Positions 50,424 to 59,483 of a DNA stretch of 64,000 bases are shown one piece after another (position 1 is the first letter of the stretch; the number at the start of each line of letters is the position of its first letter). The stretch is from contig LNFE01000131.1 in the NCBI GenBank assembly GCA_001464575.1, positions 1-64,000 of the forward strand, in the 5' to 3' direction. Source of the DNA: Acidobacteria bacterium Ga0077553 (GTDB lineage: Bacteria > Acidobacteriota > Terriglobia > Bryobacterales > Bryobacteraceae). The notes beneath the pieces were generated by a model, which searched no databases, had not been told where the DNA came from, and saw nothing but the letters and a program-made list of their open reading frames with translations. The translations under genes were made by a program, and so were the position numbers.

Positions 50424-51599
50424 ATGCGCATATTGCTATATAGCGGTAAGGGCGGCGTTGGTAAGACCTCCGTCGCCGCGGCCACCGGCCTGCATCTGGC
50501 TCGCCTCGGCTACAAGACTCTGGTGATGAGCGTCGACCCGGCGCATTCCCTGGCCGATTCGTTCGCGTTGAAAACCAGCCTGTTTGACGCGGCGACCGCC
50601 GACCCGTACTCGGTGCGGCCGAACCTGGACGTGCAAGAGGTGAACATTCAGCTTGAGATCAAACGCCACTGGCGGGAGATCTCTTCCTATGTCACCAGCG
50701 TTCTTCGCACCTCGGGTCTGTCGGATGTCGAGGCCGAGGAGATGGCCATTCTGCCGGGGATGGAAGAGCTGTCGGCGATGATGTACGTCAATCAGTACCG
50801 CCGCGGCAAAACATACGACGTCATCGTGCTTGACTGCGCCCCCACGGCCGAAAGCCTGCGCTTCATCTCCATGCCAACCACGCTCGAGTGGTACATGAAG
50901 CACATCTTCACCGTCGAGCGGAATGTGCTGAAGGCCATCCGTCCTATCGCCAACAAGCTCTCCCCCGTCGAACTGCCGAACGATTCCTACTTCGCCAACG
51001 TGCTCGAACTGTTCGGCAAGATTGAAGGCATCGATACGCTGCTCGAAGACCCGCAGGCCACCTCGGTCCGCTTGGTCACCAACGCCGAGCGGATGGTGAT
51101 GCGCGAGACGCAACGGGCTTTCGTCTACTTCTCGCTGCACGGCTTGACTGTGGACAACATCATCGTCAATCGCGTTCTACCGCCGGAAGCCGACGGGTTC
51201 TTCCGCGGCTGGCGGGAGGCGCAAACGGAAGTGATCCGCGAAATGACCGGCTACTTCGATCCCGTGCCGATGCGGCAGGCCCCGCTCTTTAATGAAGAAG
51301 TGATGGGGATTGAGCGCCTGGACCGGTTGGCTGAAGTGCTCTATAGCACTGGGGAAGATCCCGCCCTGGTCACCCGCGAAGAGCGTCCGTACACCTTCAG
51401 CAAGAACGAGGTCCGGCTCTTGTTGCCTTTCGCCGTCAAGGGTGAAGTTGGCCTGTTCAAGAAGGGCGACGAGCTCGTCGTCGAAATCGGCACTCTACGC
51501 CGTCACGTCGGTTTACCCACGTCCATGGCCGCCCTCGAACCAGCTCGCGCCCGCCTCGAAGATCGTACACTCGTGGTGGAGATGCGACCACTTGCCTGA
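50424..51599 (+). CDS. ArsA/GET3-family ATPase with C-terminal Hsp20-like domain
   Basis: 391 residues. The deviant Walker A is YSGKGGVGKTSVAAATG (about 5-21). VMSVDPAHSLADSF is the switch I/DPA motif and VIVLDCAPTAESLRFISMP the switch II DxAPT. Residues about 310-391 (YTFSKNEVRLLLPFAVKGEV and onwards) form the alpha-crystallin-like domain common in bacterial ArsA proteins outside arsenic operons. No arsenic gene is near. The role may be membrane-protein targeting or a photosystem-like chaperone function, unproven. A TTG start of the next gene overlaps its 3' end. Confidence 0.87.
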   Translation: MRILLYSGKGGVGKTSVAAATGLHLARLGYKTLVMSVDPAHSLADSFALKTSLFDAATADPYSVRPNLDVQEVNIQLEIKRHWREISSYVTSVLRTSGLSDVEAEEMAILPGMEELSAMMYVNQYRRGKTYDVIVLDCAPTAESLRFISMPTTLEWYMKHIFTVERNVLKAIRPIANKLSPVELPNDSYFANVLELFGKIEGIDTLLEDPQATSVRLVTNAERMVMRETQRAFVYFSLHGLTVDNIIVNRVLPPEADGFFRGWREAQTEVIREMTGYFDPVPMRQAPLFNEEVMGIERLDRLAEVLYSTGEDPALVTREERPYTFSKNEVRLLLPFAVKGEVGLFKKGDELVVEIGTLRRHVGLPTSMAALEPARARLEDRTLVVEMRPLA

Positions 51600-52779
51600 C
51601 CGCCTAGCCTTTGTCCACGGAACCCTGATCACCGACGCTGGTCCGATTGCAGATAGCCTGCTGCTGACCGAGGGCGAAAGCATCACCTACGCCGGTCCGT
51701 GGTCAGAGATTCCGCCGGGATCAACGATCGTTGACGCCACCGGCCTCCTGGTTTCGCCAGGCTTTATCGATATCCATATTCACGGCGGCGACGGCAGCGA
51801 CTTCATGGACGCTACGCCGGAAGATGTCGACCGGGTCTTCGCGTTCCATGCCCGGCATGGGGTCACCGCGCTATGCCCCACCACCGCCACGGCCAAGCGC
51901 GAAGAGATCCTCGCTTGCCTTGACGCGATCAACTCCTACCGCGGGCGCGGCGACCGCTTCGGCCGCGCGCTCGGAGCCCACATTGAAGGGCCGTATCTGT
52001 GCCAGTCCAAACGCGGCTGCCATCTCCCGGAGCACGTCCGGAATCCCATTGAAGCCGAATGGCGCGAACTGCTCGAGCGCGGGCCAATCGCTACGATGAC
52101 CCTGGCGCCGGAGTTGCCCGGGGCGCGGCCGCTGATCGAAGCGTTGCGCCGGCAGGGCGCGATCCCATCGGTGGGCCATAGTGAAGCGCTGTATCACGAG
52201 ATTGTCGAGGCCCTCGATTGGGGCGCTTCGCACGCGACGCACCTTTACTGCGCGATGACGGACGCGATGAACAACCGGTGGCGTGGCACGCCGAATCCGC
52301 GGTCGGCGGGCATTGTGGAAGCGGTTTATCTCGAAGAGCGGCTGTCGAGCGAGCTTATTACCGACGGCAAGCACCTGTCGAAAGAGATGATGGTCCTGGC
52401 CCTGCGGAACAAGGGGTATGAGAAGTTGGCGATCATCTCGGACGCCATGCGTGGCGCGGGGATGCCGGATGGGGAATATACGTTTGGTCCGCGGCACGGC
52501 ATGGTGGCGGTGGTGAAGGATCGGGAGGCGCGCATCCCGGACGGCACGGCGCTGGCTTCGAGCGTTTACGCGATGGACGAGATGGTGCGCGTTTTCCGCG
52601 ATGCCACCGGCCTTCCGCTGTGGCAGGCCATTCGCATGGCTTCGCTGACCCCGGCCGAGATCCTGGGAGTTGATGACGAAATCGGCAGCCTCCGCCCCGG
52701 CAAGGCCGCTGACATTATCCTGCTCGACGACGCCTGCAACGTCCACGGAACCTGGATCGCGGGCCAAAAGGTACACTAA
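51592..52779 (+). CDS. nagA: N-acetylglucosamine-6-phosphate deacetylase
   Basis: 395 residues from a TTG at 51592 (LPDRLAFVHGTLIT), overlapping the ArsA-like gene; no ATG is available and the frame is not coding upstream. NagA motifs in order: PGFIDIHIHGGDGSDFMD (HxH), GAHIEGPYL, SVGHSEALY, SHATHLYCAM and the catalytic ISDAMRGAG. The last 40 residues (LTPAEILGVDDEIGSLRPGK) are typical. The enzyme removes acetate from GlcNAc-6-P, cytoplasmic. With the GH3 enzyme elsewhere in the window this suggests amino-sugar recycling, by inference. Confidence 0.9.
   Translation: MPDRLAFVHGTLITDAGPIADSLLLTEGESITYAGPWSEIPPGSTIVDATGLLVSPGFIDIHIHGGDGSDFMDATPEDVDRVFAFHARHGVTALCPTTATAKREEILACLDAINSYRGRGDRFGRALGAHIEGPYLCQSKRGCHLPEHVRNPIEAEWRELLERGPIATMTLAPELPGARPLIEALRRQGAIPSVGHSEALYHEIVEALDWGASHATHLYCAMTDAMNNRWRGTPNPRSAGIVEAVYLEERLSSELITDGKHLSKEMMVLALRNKGYEKLAIISDAMRGAGMPDGEYTFGPRHGMVAVVKDREARIPDGTALASSVYAMDEMVRVFRDATGLPLWQAIRMASLTPAEILGVDDEIGSLRPGKAADIILLDDACNVHGTWIAGQKVH
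52772..52777 (+). promoter_or_regulatory. -10 box TACACT, six bases before ATG 52784
   Basis: TACACT overlaps the last codons of nagA and is followed by AACGAT and ATG. There is no Shine-Dalgarno. The spacing matches other leaderless-type starts. Confidence 0.45.
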
Positions 52780-52783
52780 CGAT

Positions 52784-52957
52784 ATGACCGACGAAAAAGC
52801 CCAAAGCACCTCCTGCGGCTGCAGCGCCGAAGCCATCCAGAATCACTTCCGCACGGCCGGCGTTGAATTTCTAAAGGGCCTCCGGCTCCTGATCGATACC
52901 TCGATTCAGGAACTCGAGCCGAAGCCCAAGAGCGGCTCCAAGATCACCGTCGAATAA
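52784..52957 (+). CDS. small conserved-looking protein of unknown function
   Basis: 57 residues (MTDEKAQSTSCGCSAEAIQN at the start). CGC near residue 11 and a helical middle (FLKGLRLLIDTSIQELEP) are visible; the C-terminus is Lys/Ser-rich. TACACT lies six bases before the ATG. It lies between nagA and the IlvD-type gene on the same strand. The frame is also open upstream, but 52784 is the first sensible start. No function can be assigned. Confidence 0.55.
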   Translation: MTDEKAQSTSCGCSAEAIQNHFRTAGVEFLKGLRLLIDTSIQELEPKPKSGSKITVE

Positions 52958-52974
52958 GACACAATAAGAGCTTC

Positions 52975-54663
52975 ATGGATCCCACGAAGCTCCGCAGCTA
53001 CTCCTGGTTCAACGGCAAGGAGTACTACAATTTCTCCCGTCGCGCGAACATCCGCGCCCTCGGCATCTCGCGTCAAGCCTTCCACGGCAAGCCGGTGGTC
53101 GGCATCTGCAACTCGTTCAGCGAACTGAACAACTGCAACGCTCACCTGCGCCAGGTGGCCGATGCGGTGAAGCGGGGCGTGTGGGCCGCGGGGGGCTTCC
53201 CGCTGGAGTTTCCCGTGATCTCGCTCGGTGAGCAGTACATGAAGCCGACGACGATGCTCTTCCGCAACCTGATGGCGATGGACGTCGAAGAGTCCGTGCG
53301 CGCCAACCCAGTGGACGGCGTGGTGATGCTGTGCGGCTGCGATAAGACGACGCCGGCCATGTTGATGGGCGCGGCCTCGGCCGACGTGCCGGCGTTGATC
53401 TTCACGGGAGGCCCCACGCTCTCCGGCAACTACAAGGGCCGCATCATCGGGCAGGGCACCGACGGCCGCAAGATCTTCGACCTCTTCCGCACCGGCCAGG
53501 TTTCGCCCGAAGAGCTCGAGGAGATCGAAGGCTGCATGGTGCGCTCCTCCGGGCATTGCACCGTCATGGGCACCGCTTCAACGATGGCGATTATCGCCGA
53601 AGCTCTCGGGATGTCGCTGCCCGGTTCAGCGGCCATTCCCGCGCCGGATTCGCGCCGTCTGGCGCTGGCCGAGATGGCCGGCCGCCGCATGGTGGAAATG
53701 ATCGCCGAAGGGTTGAAGCCGTCGCGCATTTTGACGCGCGAGGCCTTTGAAAACGCCATCGCCGTCGACATGGCGATCGGCGGTTCCACCAACGCCGTCG
53801 TCCACCTGCTGGCCATCGCCGGCCGCACCCCGAACAAGCTCGTGCTCGACGACTTCGACGCGATTTCGCGCCGTACCCCATTCCTCGTGAACGTTCGCCC
53901 CTCAGGCGAGTTCATGATGGAGGACTTCTTCTACGCCGGGGGCGTGCCGGCCGTGATGCGCGAGCTGCTGCCGCAACTGCACGGCGACGCTCTGACGGTG
54001 AACGGCAAGACGATTGCCGAAAACGTTGCCGATGCGCCGAACCACAATCACGATGTCATCCGCTCGGCCGCCAGTCCGATCTTTGCCGAAGGGGGCACGG
54101 TGGTCCTGCGTGGCAACCTGTCGCCCAACGGCGCTGTTTTCAAGCAGACCGCGGCGAGCCCTCACCTCTGCAAACACACCGGGCCGGCCTTCGTCTTTGA
54201 GTCCTACCAGGAGATGCACGACTCCATCGACTCGATGGATCTGCCGATCGACGCCAACACGGTTTTGGTGATGAAAGGCGGCGGCCCCCATGGCGCCCCC
54301 GGCTTCCCGGAATGGGGCCATATCCCGATGCCGAAGGTGCTGCTCGAGCAGGGCGTTTCCGACTGCGTCCGTATCTCCGATGCCCGCATGTCCGGCACCA
54401 GTTTTGGCACGGTGGTGCTGCATGTCTCGCCGGAGTCCGGCATCGGCGGACCGCTGGCCATCGTGCAGACGGGTGACCTGATCACGCTCGATGTTGATGC
54501 GCGCCAGTTGCATCTGCACCTGACGGATGAGGAGATCGCCGAGCGGCTGAAGGACTGGAAACCGGCCCCGCCGCACTTCACCCGCGGCTACGGCAAACTG
54601 TTCCTCTCGCATGTCACGCAGGCCCATCTCGGCTGCGACTTTGACTTCCTGCACGCCGAATGA
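52975..54663 (+). CDS. IlvD/Edd-family dehydratase (dihydroxy-acid or sugar-acid dehydratase)
   Basis: 562 residues. The iron-sulfur ligands are Cys in [15 protein letters not shown] (one of the two), in [13 protein letters not shown] and in [15 protein letters not shown]. The catalytic-domain motifs [17 protein letters not shown] and [15 protein letters not shown] match the family. It dehydrates a dihydroxy acid; the N-terminus ([20 protein letters not shown]) and other details lean towards the pentonate/sugar-acid dehydratase branch rather than valine synthesis, but this is not certain. The stop overlaps the next start by four bases (ATGA). Confidence 0.87.
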   Translation: MDPTKLRSYSWFNGKEYYNFSRRANIRALGISRQAFHGKPVVGICNSFSELNNCNAHLRQVADAVKRGVWAAGGFPLEFPVISLGEQYMKPTTMLFRNLMAMDVEESVRANPVDGVVMLCGCDKTTPAMLMGAASADVPALIFTGGPTLSGNYKGRIIGQGTDGRKIFDLFRTGQVSPEELEEIEGCMVRSSGHCTVMGTASTMAIIAEALGMSLPGSAAIPAPDSRRLALAEMAGRRMVEMIAEGLKPSRILTREAFENAIAVDMAIGGSTNAVVHLLAIAGRTPNKLVLDDFDAISRRTPFLVNVRPSGEFMMEDFFYAGGVPAVMRELLPQLHGDALTVNGKTIAENVADAPNHNHDVIRSAASPIFAEGGTVVLRGNLSPNGAVFKQTAASPHLCKHTGPAFVFESYQEMHDSIDSMDLPIDANTVLVMKGGGPHGAPGFPEWGHIPMPKVLLEQGVSDCVRISDARMSGTSFGTVVLHVSPESGIGGPLAIVQTGDLITLDVDARQLHLHLTDEEIAERLKDWKPAPPHFTRGYGKLFLSHVTQAHLGCDFDFLHAE

Positions 54664-56327
54664 GATTTCGCACGCCGGCCGTCTGGTTGATCCTGCTGTG
54701 GCTCCTTTGGGTGGTCAACAAAGGAGCCTACAAGGGCTACTTCGCGGGCGATGATCTGGACTCGTTCGCCTGGATGCGCTGGGCACCGGCGGAAACTTTT
54801 GTCACCGGCTTCCTCTCGCCGGCATTCTACGCGACCAACTTCCGGCCGGTGACGCATGCCCTGCTGGCGGGCTTGTACCAATGGGCCGGGCTCGAGTTCC
54901 GCTGGTACGTCTTGGTTACGCAAGTGCTGCATGTGCTGAACCTGGGGCTGTTGTGGGCGCTGCTGGGGCGGCTTGGCTTTGCCTGGGCGTCCCGCGTTTG
55001 CGGCCTCTGCCTGTTCGCGTTTCACGTCGCGTGTCTCGAAGCGTACTGGAAGCCGATGTTCGTTTACGACGTCCTTTGCGCGACGTTCTGCCTCGCCTCC
55101 TTGTGGGCGTGGGTAGCGGGGCGGCCTTGGTGGCAGCCGCTGCTCCTGTTCTGGTGCGCGTATAAATCGAAAGAGCTGGCCATCGGCCTGCCCGTGGTGC
55201 TGCTGGCCTATGAGCATTGGCTGGGGCAGCGGCGCTACCGCCAACTCGCGCCGTTCTTCGCCGTCTCGTTTCTGTTCGGCATACAAGCCGTGCTGGCGCA
55301 GGGGGGCAGGGAAGGGGACTATGGTCTGCGGTTGACCCCGGCTTCGTTCTGGCGAGCGGTGGACTTTTACGCTTCGAAGATTCTGTTGCTGCCGCACGCC
55401 GGCTTCGCCCTCTTGGCGATTCAGTTCTTCTGCCGCGATAAGCGGGTGAACTGGGGCTTAGCGTGCTTCGTGCTCTTTCTGGCGCCGATGTTCATCGTGC
55501 CGAACCGCACGCTGCCGGCGTATCTTTATCTGCCTCTCGCGGGCTTGGCGGTTTCGCTTGCTGCCGCCGCCGAACGCTTCTCCTGGCGCTGGGTCGCGCC
55601 GCCGCTCGCGGTCTGGCTGGTGGTCAACTATCTTCACTTGCGGCCCGTTCGTTCCGAGCTGCTCTTTGCCGCGGATGAGCATCGGGCGTACTTCACGGCC
55701 GTGCGCGACCTGGCGCGCGAACAGCCGGGCCTCCGTACGTTCCTCATCGACGGCTATCCGCCGAGCCTGCACTGGTGGGGCGTCACCGGGTCGCTGCGCC
55801 TGGCCTTTGCGACGAACGAACTGGTGGCGATTCCGGCCGAGGAACGGCCCGCCGGGGATGCGCCCCTCGCGCTCTTGTCCTGGGACCGTTCGACGCAGCG
55901 TCTGTACGCTTTGGCGCGAGTCTCTGGCCAGCCCGATGCATCCTGGATCGAGATGTCGCGCCTTGCTCCTCTTTGGCAACTCGAGTCCGGGTGGTACGGC
56001 CGGGATGGTGCCTTCCGCTGGACCTATCCCGTCGCCACGGCCCGCCTCCACCGGCCCGCGGACGCAGCCGCGTTCGAAATGAATCTGAACATCGGGCCGG
56101 ACTACATTCGCGAGATCGGCACGGTGACGCTCGAAACCCGATTGAATGGGGTGACGCTGGGCCGCCATACGTTTACGCGGCAAGGCTGGCAGACGGTCCG
56201 GTACCCGCTCGCTCCCGGCGCGGCGGGAACCGTGAAGGTGGAGTTCGTCGTCACCCCACCGTTCCGGCCCTCGAACGGCGATCCCCGCCGCCTCGGGATT
56301 CCGATGGGCGCCTTTGGCTTCCGCTAG
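54660..56327 (+). CDS. polytopic membrane protein of unknown function (glycosyltransferase-like topology)
   Basis: 555 residues with about ten membrane helices (for example VWLILLWLLWVVNKG, VLHVLNLGLLWALLGRLGFA, LPVVLLAYEHWLG and LACFVLFLAPMFIV) in the first 330 residues and a soluble C-terminal domain (about 340-555). The early FAGDDLDSF resembles the acidic loop of GT-C glycosyltransferases, but the rest does not identify a family. Start overlaps the dehydratase stop by four bases. It could transfer sugar to a lipid or protein, which is only inference from topology. Confidence 0.7.
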   Translation: MRFRTPAVWLILLWLLWVVNKGAYKGYFAGDDLDSFAWMRWAPAETFVTGFLSPAFYATNFRPVTHALLAGLYQWAGLEFRWYVLVTQVLHVLNLGLLWALLGRLGFAWASRVCGLCLFAFHVACLEAYWKPMFVYDVLCATFCLASLWAWVAGRPWWQPLLLFWCAYKSKELAIGLPVVLLAYEHWLGQRRYRQLAPFFAVSFLFGIQAVLAQGGREGDYGLRLTPASFWRAVDFYASKILLLPHAGFALLAIQFFCRDKRVNWGLACFVLFLAPMFIVPNRTLPAYLYLPLAGLAVSLAAAAERFSWRWVAPPLAVWLVVNYLHLRPVRSELLFAADEHRAYFTAVRDLAREQPGLRTFLIDGYPPSLHWWGVTGSLRLAFATNELVAIPAEERPAGDAPLALLSWDRSTQRLYALARVSGQPDASWIEMSRLAPLWQLESGWYGRDGAFRWTYPVATARLHRPADAAAFEMNLNIGPDYIREIGTVTLETRLNGVTLGRHTFTRQGWQTVRYPLAPGAAGTVKVEFVVTPPFRPSNGDPRRLGIPMGAFGFR

Positions 56328-56330
56328 CGA

Positions 56331-56336
56331 TAGACT
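56331..56336 (+). promoter_or_regulatory. -10 box TAGACT, six bases before ATG 56343
   Basis: In the 15-base gap between two genes TAGACT is followed by ATCGGT and ATG. There is no Shine-Dalgarno, and the preceding gene's stop lies four bases upstream. Confidence 0.4.
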
Positions 56337-56342
56337 ATCGGT

Positions 56343-56840
56343 ATGCATCGCCTTCTTTTGTCCGCTCTCTTCGTGCCTGTTCTGCTCCTCGCCGATGGCG
56401 CCTCCGGGCTCACCTGGAAAATGCCGGCCGCGTGGAAGGCCTTGCCGGAACGCCCCATGCGCGCGGCGACCTACACCGTACCTGGCACCCCAGAGGCAGG
56501 CGAGTGCGCTGTCTTCTACTTCGGCCCCGGCCAAGGCGGCGCCGTCGAACCGAACATCACCCGCTGGGAGGGGCAATTCCCCACCAAGAGCGGCCAGACC
56601 AAACGGACGACCGGCACCGTGGCCGGCTACAAAGTGACGTACCTCGATCTGTCCGGCACCTACGCCTGGTCCCCTTCGCCCATGTCCCCGGATAAGGTGA
56701 TGAAGCCGGGCTACCGCATGCTGGGCGCCATCGTCGAAGCTCCCCAAGGCAGCGTCTTTTTCAAGTTCACCGCTCCCGAAAAAGTCATTGCCACCCACGA
56801 AGCCGCTTTTAAACAAATGATCCAGGGGATTACCAAATGA
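56343..56840 (+). CDS. exported protein of unknown function
   Basis: 165 residues with a signal peptide (MHRLLLSALFVPVLLLADGA). The mature part is beta-rich (LTWKMPAAWKALPERPM; GTVAGYKVTYLDLSGTYAW; MLGAIVEAPQGSVFFKFTAP). A similar short exported family of unknown function is common in Acidobacteria. TAGACT lies six bases before the ATG. The PQQ-propeller gene overlaps its stop by four bases, so the two are probably made together. Confidence 0.72.
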   Translation: MHRLLLSALFVPVLLLADGASGLTWKMPAAWKALPERPMRAATYTVPGTPEAGECAVFYFGPGQGGAVEPNITRWEGQFPTKSGQTKRTTGTVAGYKVTYLDLSGTYAWSPSPMSPDKVMKPGYRMLGAIVEAPQGSVFFKFTAPEKVIATHEAAFKQMIQGITK

Positions 56841-58007
56841 CTTCACGCCGTCTGTTCCTTGCCGCCTCGTCCGCCGCTGTCGCCAGTGCCGCCGAATGGC
56901 CGCAATGGCGCGGGTTAGCCCGCGATGGGAAGTCCGCCGAATCGGGCCTGCTGAAGCAGTGGCCCGCCGCCGGGCCCAAGGTCGTTTGGACCGCGACCGG
57001 CTTGGGCGAGGGCTACTCGTCGTACTCGATCTCGGCGGGCAAACTCTATACGCAAGGGCAGCAGGGCCGTACGGAGTACGTGCTGGCGTACGACGCGGCG
57101 ACCGGCAAGAAGTTGTGGGCTACACCCGCGGGCGGCAGCTACAACGAGAGCCGCGGCAATGGTCCGCGCGGTACCCCGACGGTGGACGGCCAAATGCTTT
57201 ATGGCATGTCGGCGGATGGGACGCTGACGGTGATCAACAAGGCGGACGGCAAGAAGCAGTGGGAGATGAATGTCGTCGACAAGTTCGGCGGCCAGGTGAT
57301 CCATTGGGGCATGAGCGAGTCACCGCTGATTGACGGCAATAAAGTGATCGTGCAGCCCGGCGGCCGCGGCGCCTCCGTCGTAGCGCTCGATAAGACCAAC
57401 GGCAAGACTTTGTGGAAGTCCGGCAACGATACGGCTGGGTATGCTTCCGCCATCGCGTTCGATTTCGGAGGCATCCGCAACGTCGTGACCTTCACGGGGG
57501 AGGGGATCGTCGGTATGAACGCGGCGACCGGCGAGTTGCTGTGGCGCTATGACAAAGTAGCGAACCGTACGGCGAACATCGCCACGCCCCTTTATACAAA
57601 CGGCCATCTGTTTGTAAGCTCGGATTACGGAACCGGCTGTGCGCTGTTGAAGTTAAGCGGCGCTGGCGGGAAGGTGAAGGCCGAAGAGGTCTATTTCAAC
57701 CGGGATATGCGAAACCACTACTGCTCTAGCGTCTTGGTGGGCGAGCACGTGTATGGGTTCTCGTCGAACATTCTTACCTGCATGAAACTCATGACGGGAG
57801 AGGTGACCTGGCGCGACCGCAGCGTTGGGAAAGGCCAACTGATCTTTGCCGACGGCATGTTGTATCTGCAAGGGGAGGACCGCGTTCTGGCCTTGGCGGA
57901 AGATTGGCCGCGGCGAGTATCCGGTCTGGACGCTGCCCGTGCTTTCCGACGGCCGCTTGTTTATCCGCGATCAGGACAAGTTGACCTGTTTCGCCGTACG
58001 CAGCTAA
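56837..58007 (+). pseudogene. PQQ-type beta-propeller protein, frame broken near the 3' end
   Basis: From ATG 56837 a Tat-like or simple signal (MTSRRLFLAASSAAVASAAE) is followed by PQQ-like blades: AEWPQWRGLARDGKSAES, VLAYDAATGKKLWATPAG, VVALDKTNGKTLWKSG, IVGMNAATGELLWRYD and LYLQGEDRVLALAE. At about 57896-57906 the frame changes; the next frame continues IGRGEYPVWTLPVLSDGRLF and IRDQDKLTCFAVRS to TAA at 58005-58007, the normal ending of this family. Around 15-20 residues usually found at this point are missing, so a deletion (net +1/-2 frame) is likely. The stop overlaps the convergent truA gene by four bases. Confidence 0.82.
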
Positions 58008-58759
58008 TAGTCCACCCGCACGAGATACAGTCCGCGCCCGGGTACGGTGTTGCCGGCCCGGGCGCGTTGTGGTTTGGCGAGCAGGTCCAGCAGCCCTTCG
58101 GCAGAGAGATTGCCTCGGCCGACCTCAATGAGCGTCCCGACCAGATTCCGGACCATGTGCTTGAGGAATCCGCTGCCCTCCACCCGGTAGATCAGCTGGG
58201 GGCCCTCTTCGACCATTTCCGAGACCCAGATCCGCCGAACCTTCGAATGGCCCAGCGCATCCTTGGCATCGGCGGCAGAAAAGGAGGAGAAATCGTGCTC
58301 GCCCAGTAACAGCGGCGCCGCCGCGATCATCGCCGGCACGTCGAGCGGGTAGGGGTGCGTGTAGACGTAGCGGGCCAGATGGGGCGGGCAGATCAGCTCG
58401 CGCCAGATGCGGTACTCATACCGCTTGCCGCGCGCCGAGAATCGGGCGTGGAAATCGGCAGCCGCCTCCTCAGCGCCGACAATGCGGATGGCCGGAGGCA
58501 GTAGCCGGTTTACCGCGCGCTGCAGGTTTTCGGGGGGAATCGGGTTCGTAGTGCGAAACGAAGCCACTTGGCCGAGGGCATGGACCCCAGCGTCCGTCCG
58601 GCCGCTGCCGTGAATGGTGACCTTTTCTTTGGTAGCCAGATACAGCGCCCGTTCAATCTCGGCTTGGATGGTGACTTCGTCCGGCTGCACCTGCCAGCCG
58701 GCGTAGTCGGCCCCGTCGTAGGCGATGGTCAGCCGGAGGGTCCGGCTTTCAGGCGACAT
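58004..58759 (-). CDS. truA: tRNA pseudouridine synthase A
   Basis: 251 residues. The catalytic Asp lies in GSGRTDAGVHALGQVASF (about residues 50-67). LRLTIAYDGADYAGWQVQPD starts the fold, and RYEYRIWRELICPPHLARY and SGFLKHMVRNLVGTLIEVG are typical of TruA. It makes pseudouridine at tRNA positions 38-40. Its start overlaps the pyrE stop by 11 bases on the same strand, so translation is probably coupled. Confidence 0.95.
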   Translation of the reverse strand: MSPESRTLRLTIAYDGADYAGWQVQPDEVTIQAEIERALYLATKEKVTIHGSGRTDAGVHALGQVASFRTTNPIPPENLQRAVNRLLPPAIRIVGAEEAAADFHARFSARGKRYEYRIWRELICPPHLARYVYTHPYPLDVPAMIAAAPLLLGEHDFSSFSAADAKDALGHSKVRRIWVSEMVEEGPQLIYRVEGSGFLKHMVRNLVGTLIEVGRGNLSAEGLLDLLAKPQRARAGNTVPGRGLYLVRVDY

Positions 58760-59336
58760 TCCGCGAGCCGGGCTTAGTTACCGGCAGGCCCTGCTGGCAC
58801 AGCGGACAGTTCTCCGGGGACCACGCCGTCACCTGCAGGGTCGCCAGCGCAATCCGCTTTACCCCGAGATCCGCCTGGCCGCCGCTGCGGTCAATGATCG
58901 AGCCGGCGGCCAAAACCTTGGCGCCGCGATCTTCGAGAATTTCGATTACTTCGCGGGAGCTGCCGCCGGTGGTGATGACGTCTTCGACGACGACGGTGGT
59001 CTCGCCGGGTTCGATCTCAAAGCCGCGACGCAGCGTCATCTTGCCCGAAGCGTCTCGTTCGGTGAAAACGAACCGGGCGCCAACGGCGCGCGCGACTTCG
59101 TGGCCGATGATCAGTCCGCCCATGGCGGGGCTGACGACGGCGTCGATCTTCTGCCCGCCGGTGAGTTTGCCGAACTCGCGGCCGAGCGCTACCCCGAAGT
59201 CGAAGGCATGCGTCGGATGCTGCAGCACCTTGGCGCACTGCAGGTATTCCGGGCTGTGCAGCCCGCTTGTGAGACGGAAATGGCCCCGCAAATACGCGCC
59301 GGTCGCCTCAAAAATCGCCAGGACAGGATCAGACAT
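58749..59336 (-). CDS. pyrE: orotate phosphoribosyltransferase
   Basis: 195 residues. The PRPP-binding motif VVVEDVITTGGSSREVIEIL (about residues 110-130) is conserved, and GHFRLTSGLHSPEYLQ matches the OPRT N-terminus. VVSPAMGGLIIGHEVARAVG and ARFVFTERDASGKMTLRRGF are further family segments. It joins orotate to PRPP in pyrimidine synthesis. The C-terminus ends with Cys residues (ENCPLCQQGLPV) that resemble a zinc-binding extension seen in some OPRTases. TATCCT lies eight bases before the ATG. Confidence 0.95.
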   Translation of the reverse strand: MSDPVLAIFEATGAYLRGHFRLTSGLHSPEYLQCAKVLQHPTHAFDFGVALGREFGKLTGGQKIDAVVSPAMGGLIIGHEVARAVGARFVFTERDASGKMTLRRGFEIEPGETTVVVEDVITTGGSSREVIEILEDRGAKVLAAGSIIDRSGGQADLGVKRIALATLQVTAWSPENCPLCQQGLPVTKPGSRNVA

Positions 59337-59483
59337 TCCCGCTCAGGATAGCAGGAGTCAGGGCGAGATCCCAAGCGTCCCATTTTCGGACATAGAAGAT
59401 CGTTAAGTCTTGCGTTACCATATACATATTTCCTGGAACAACGGCCCCGTAGAGTTCGTCTTTTCCGATACCCCCTGACTCCC

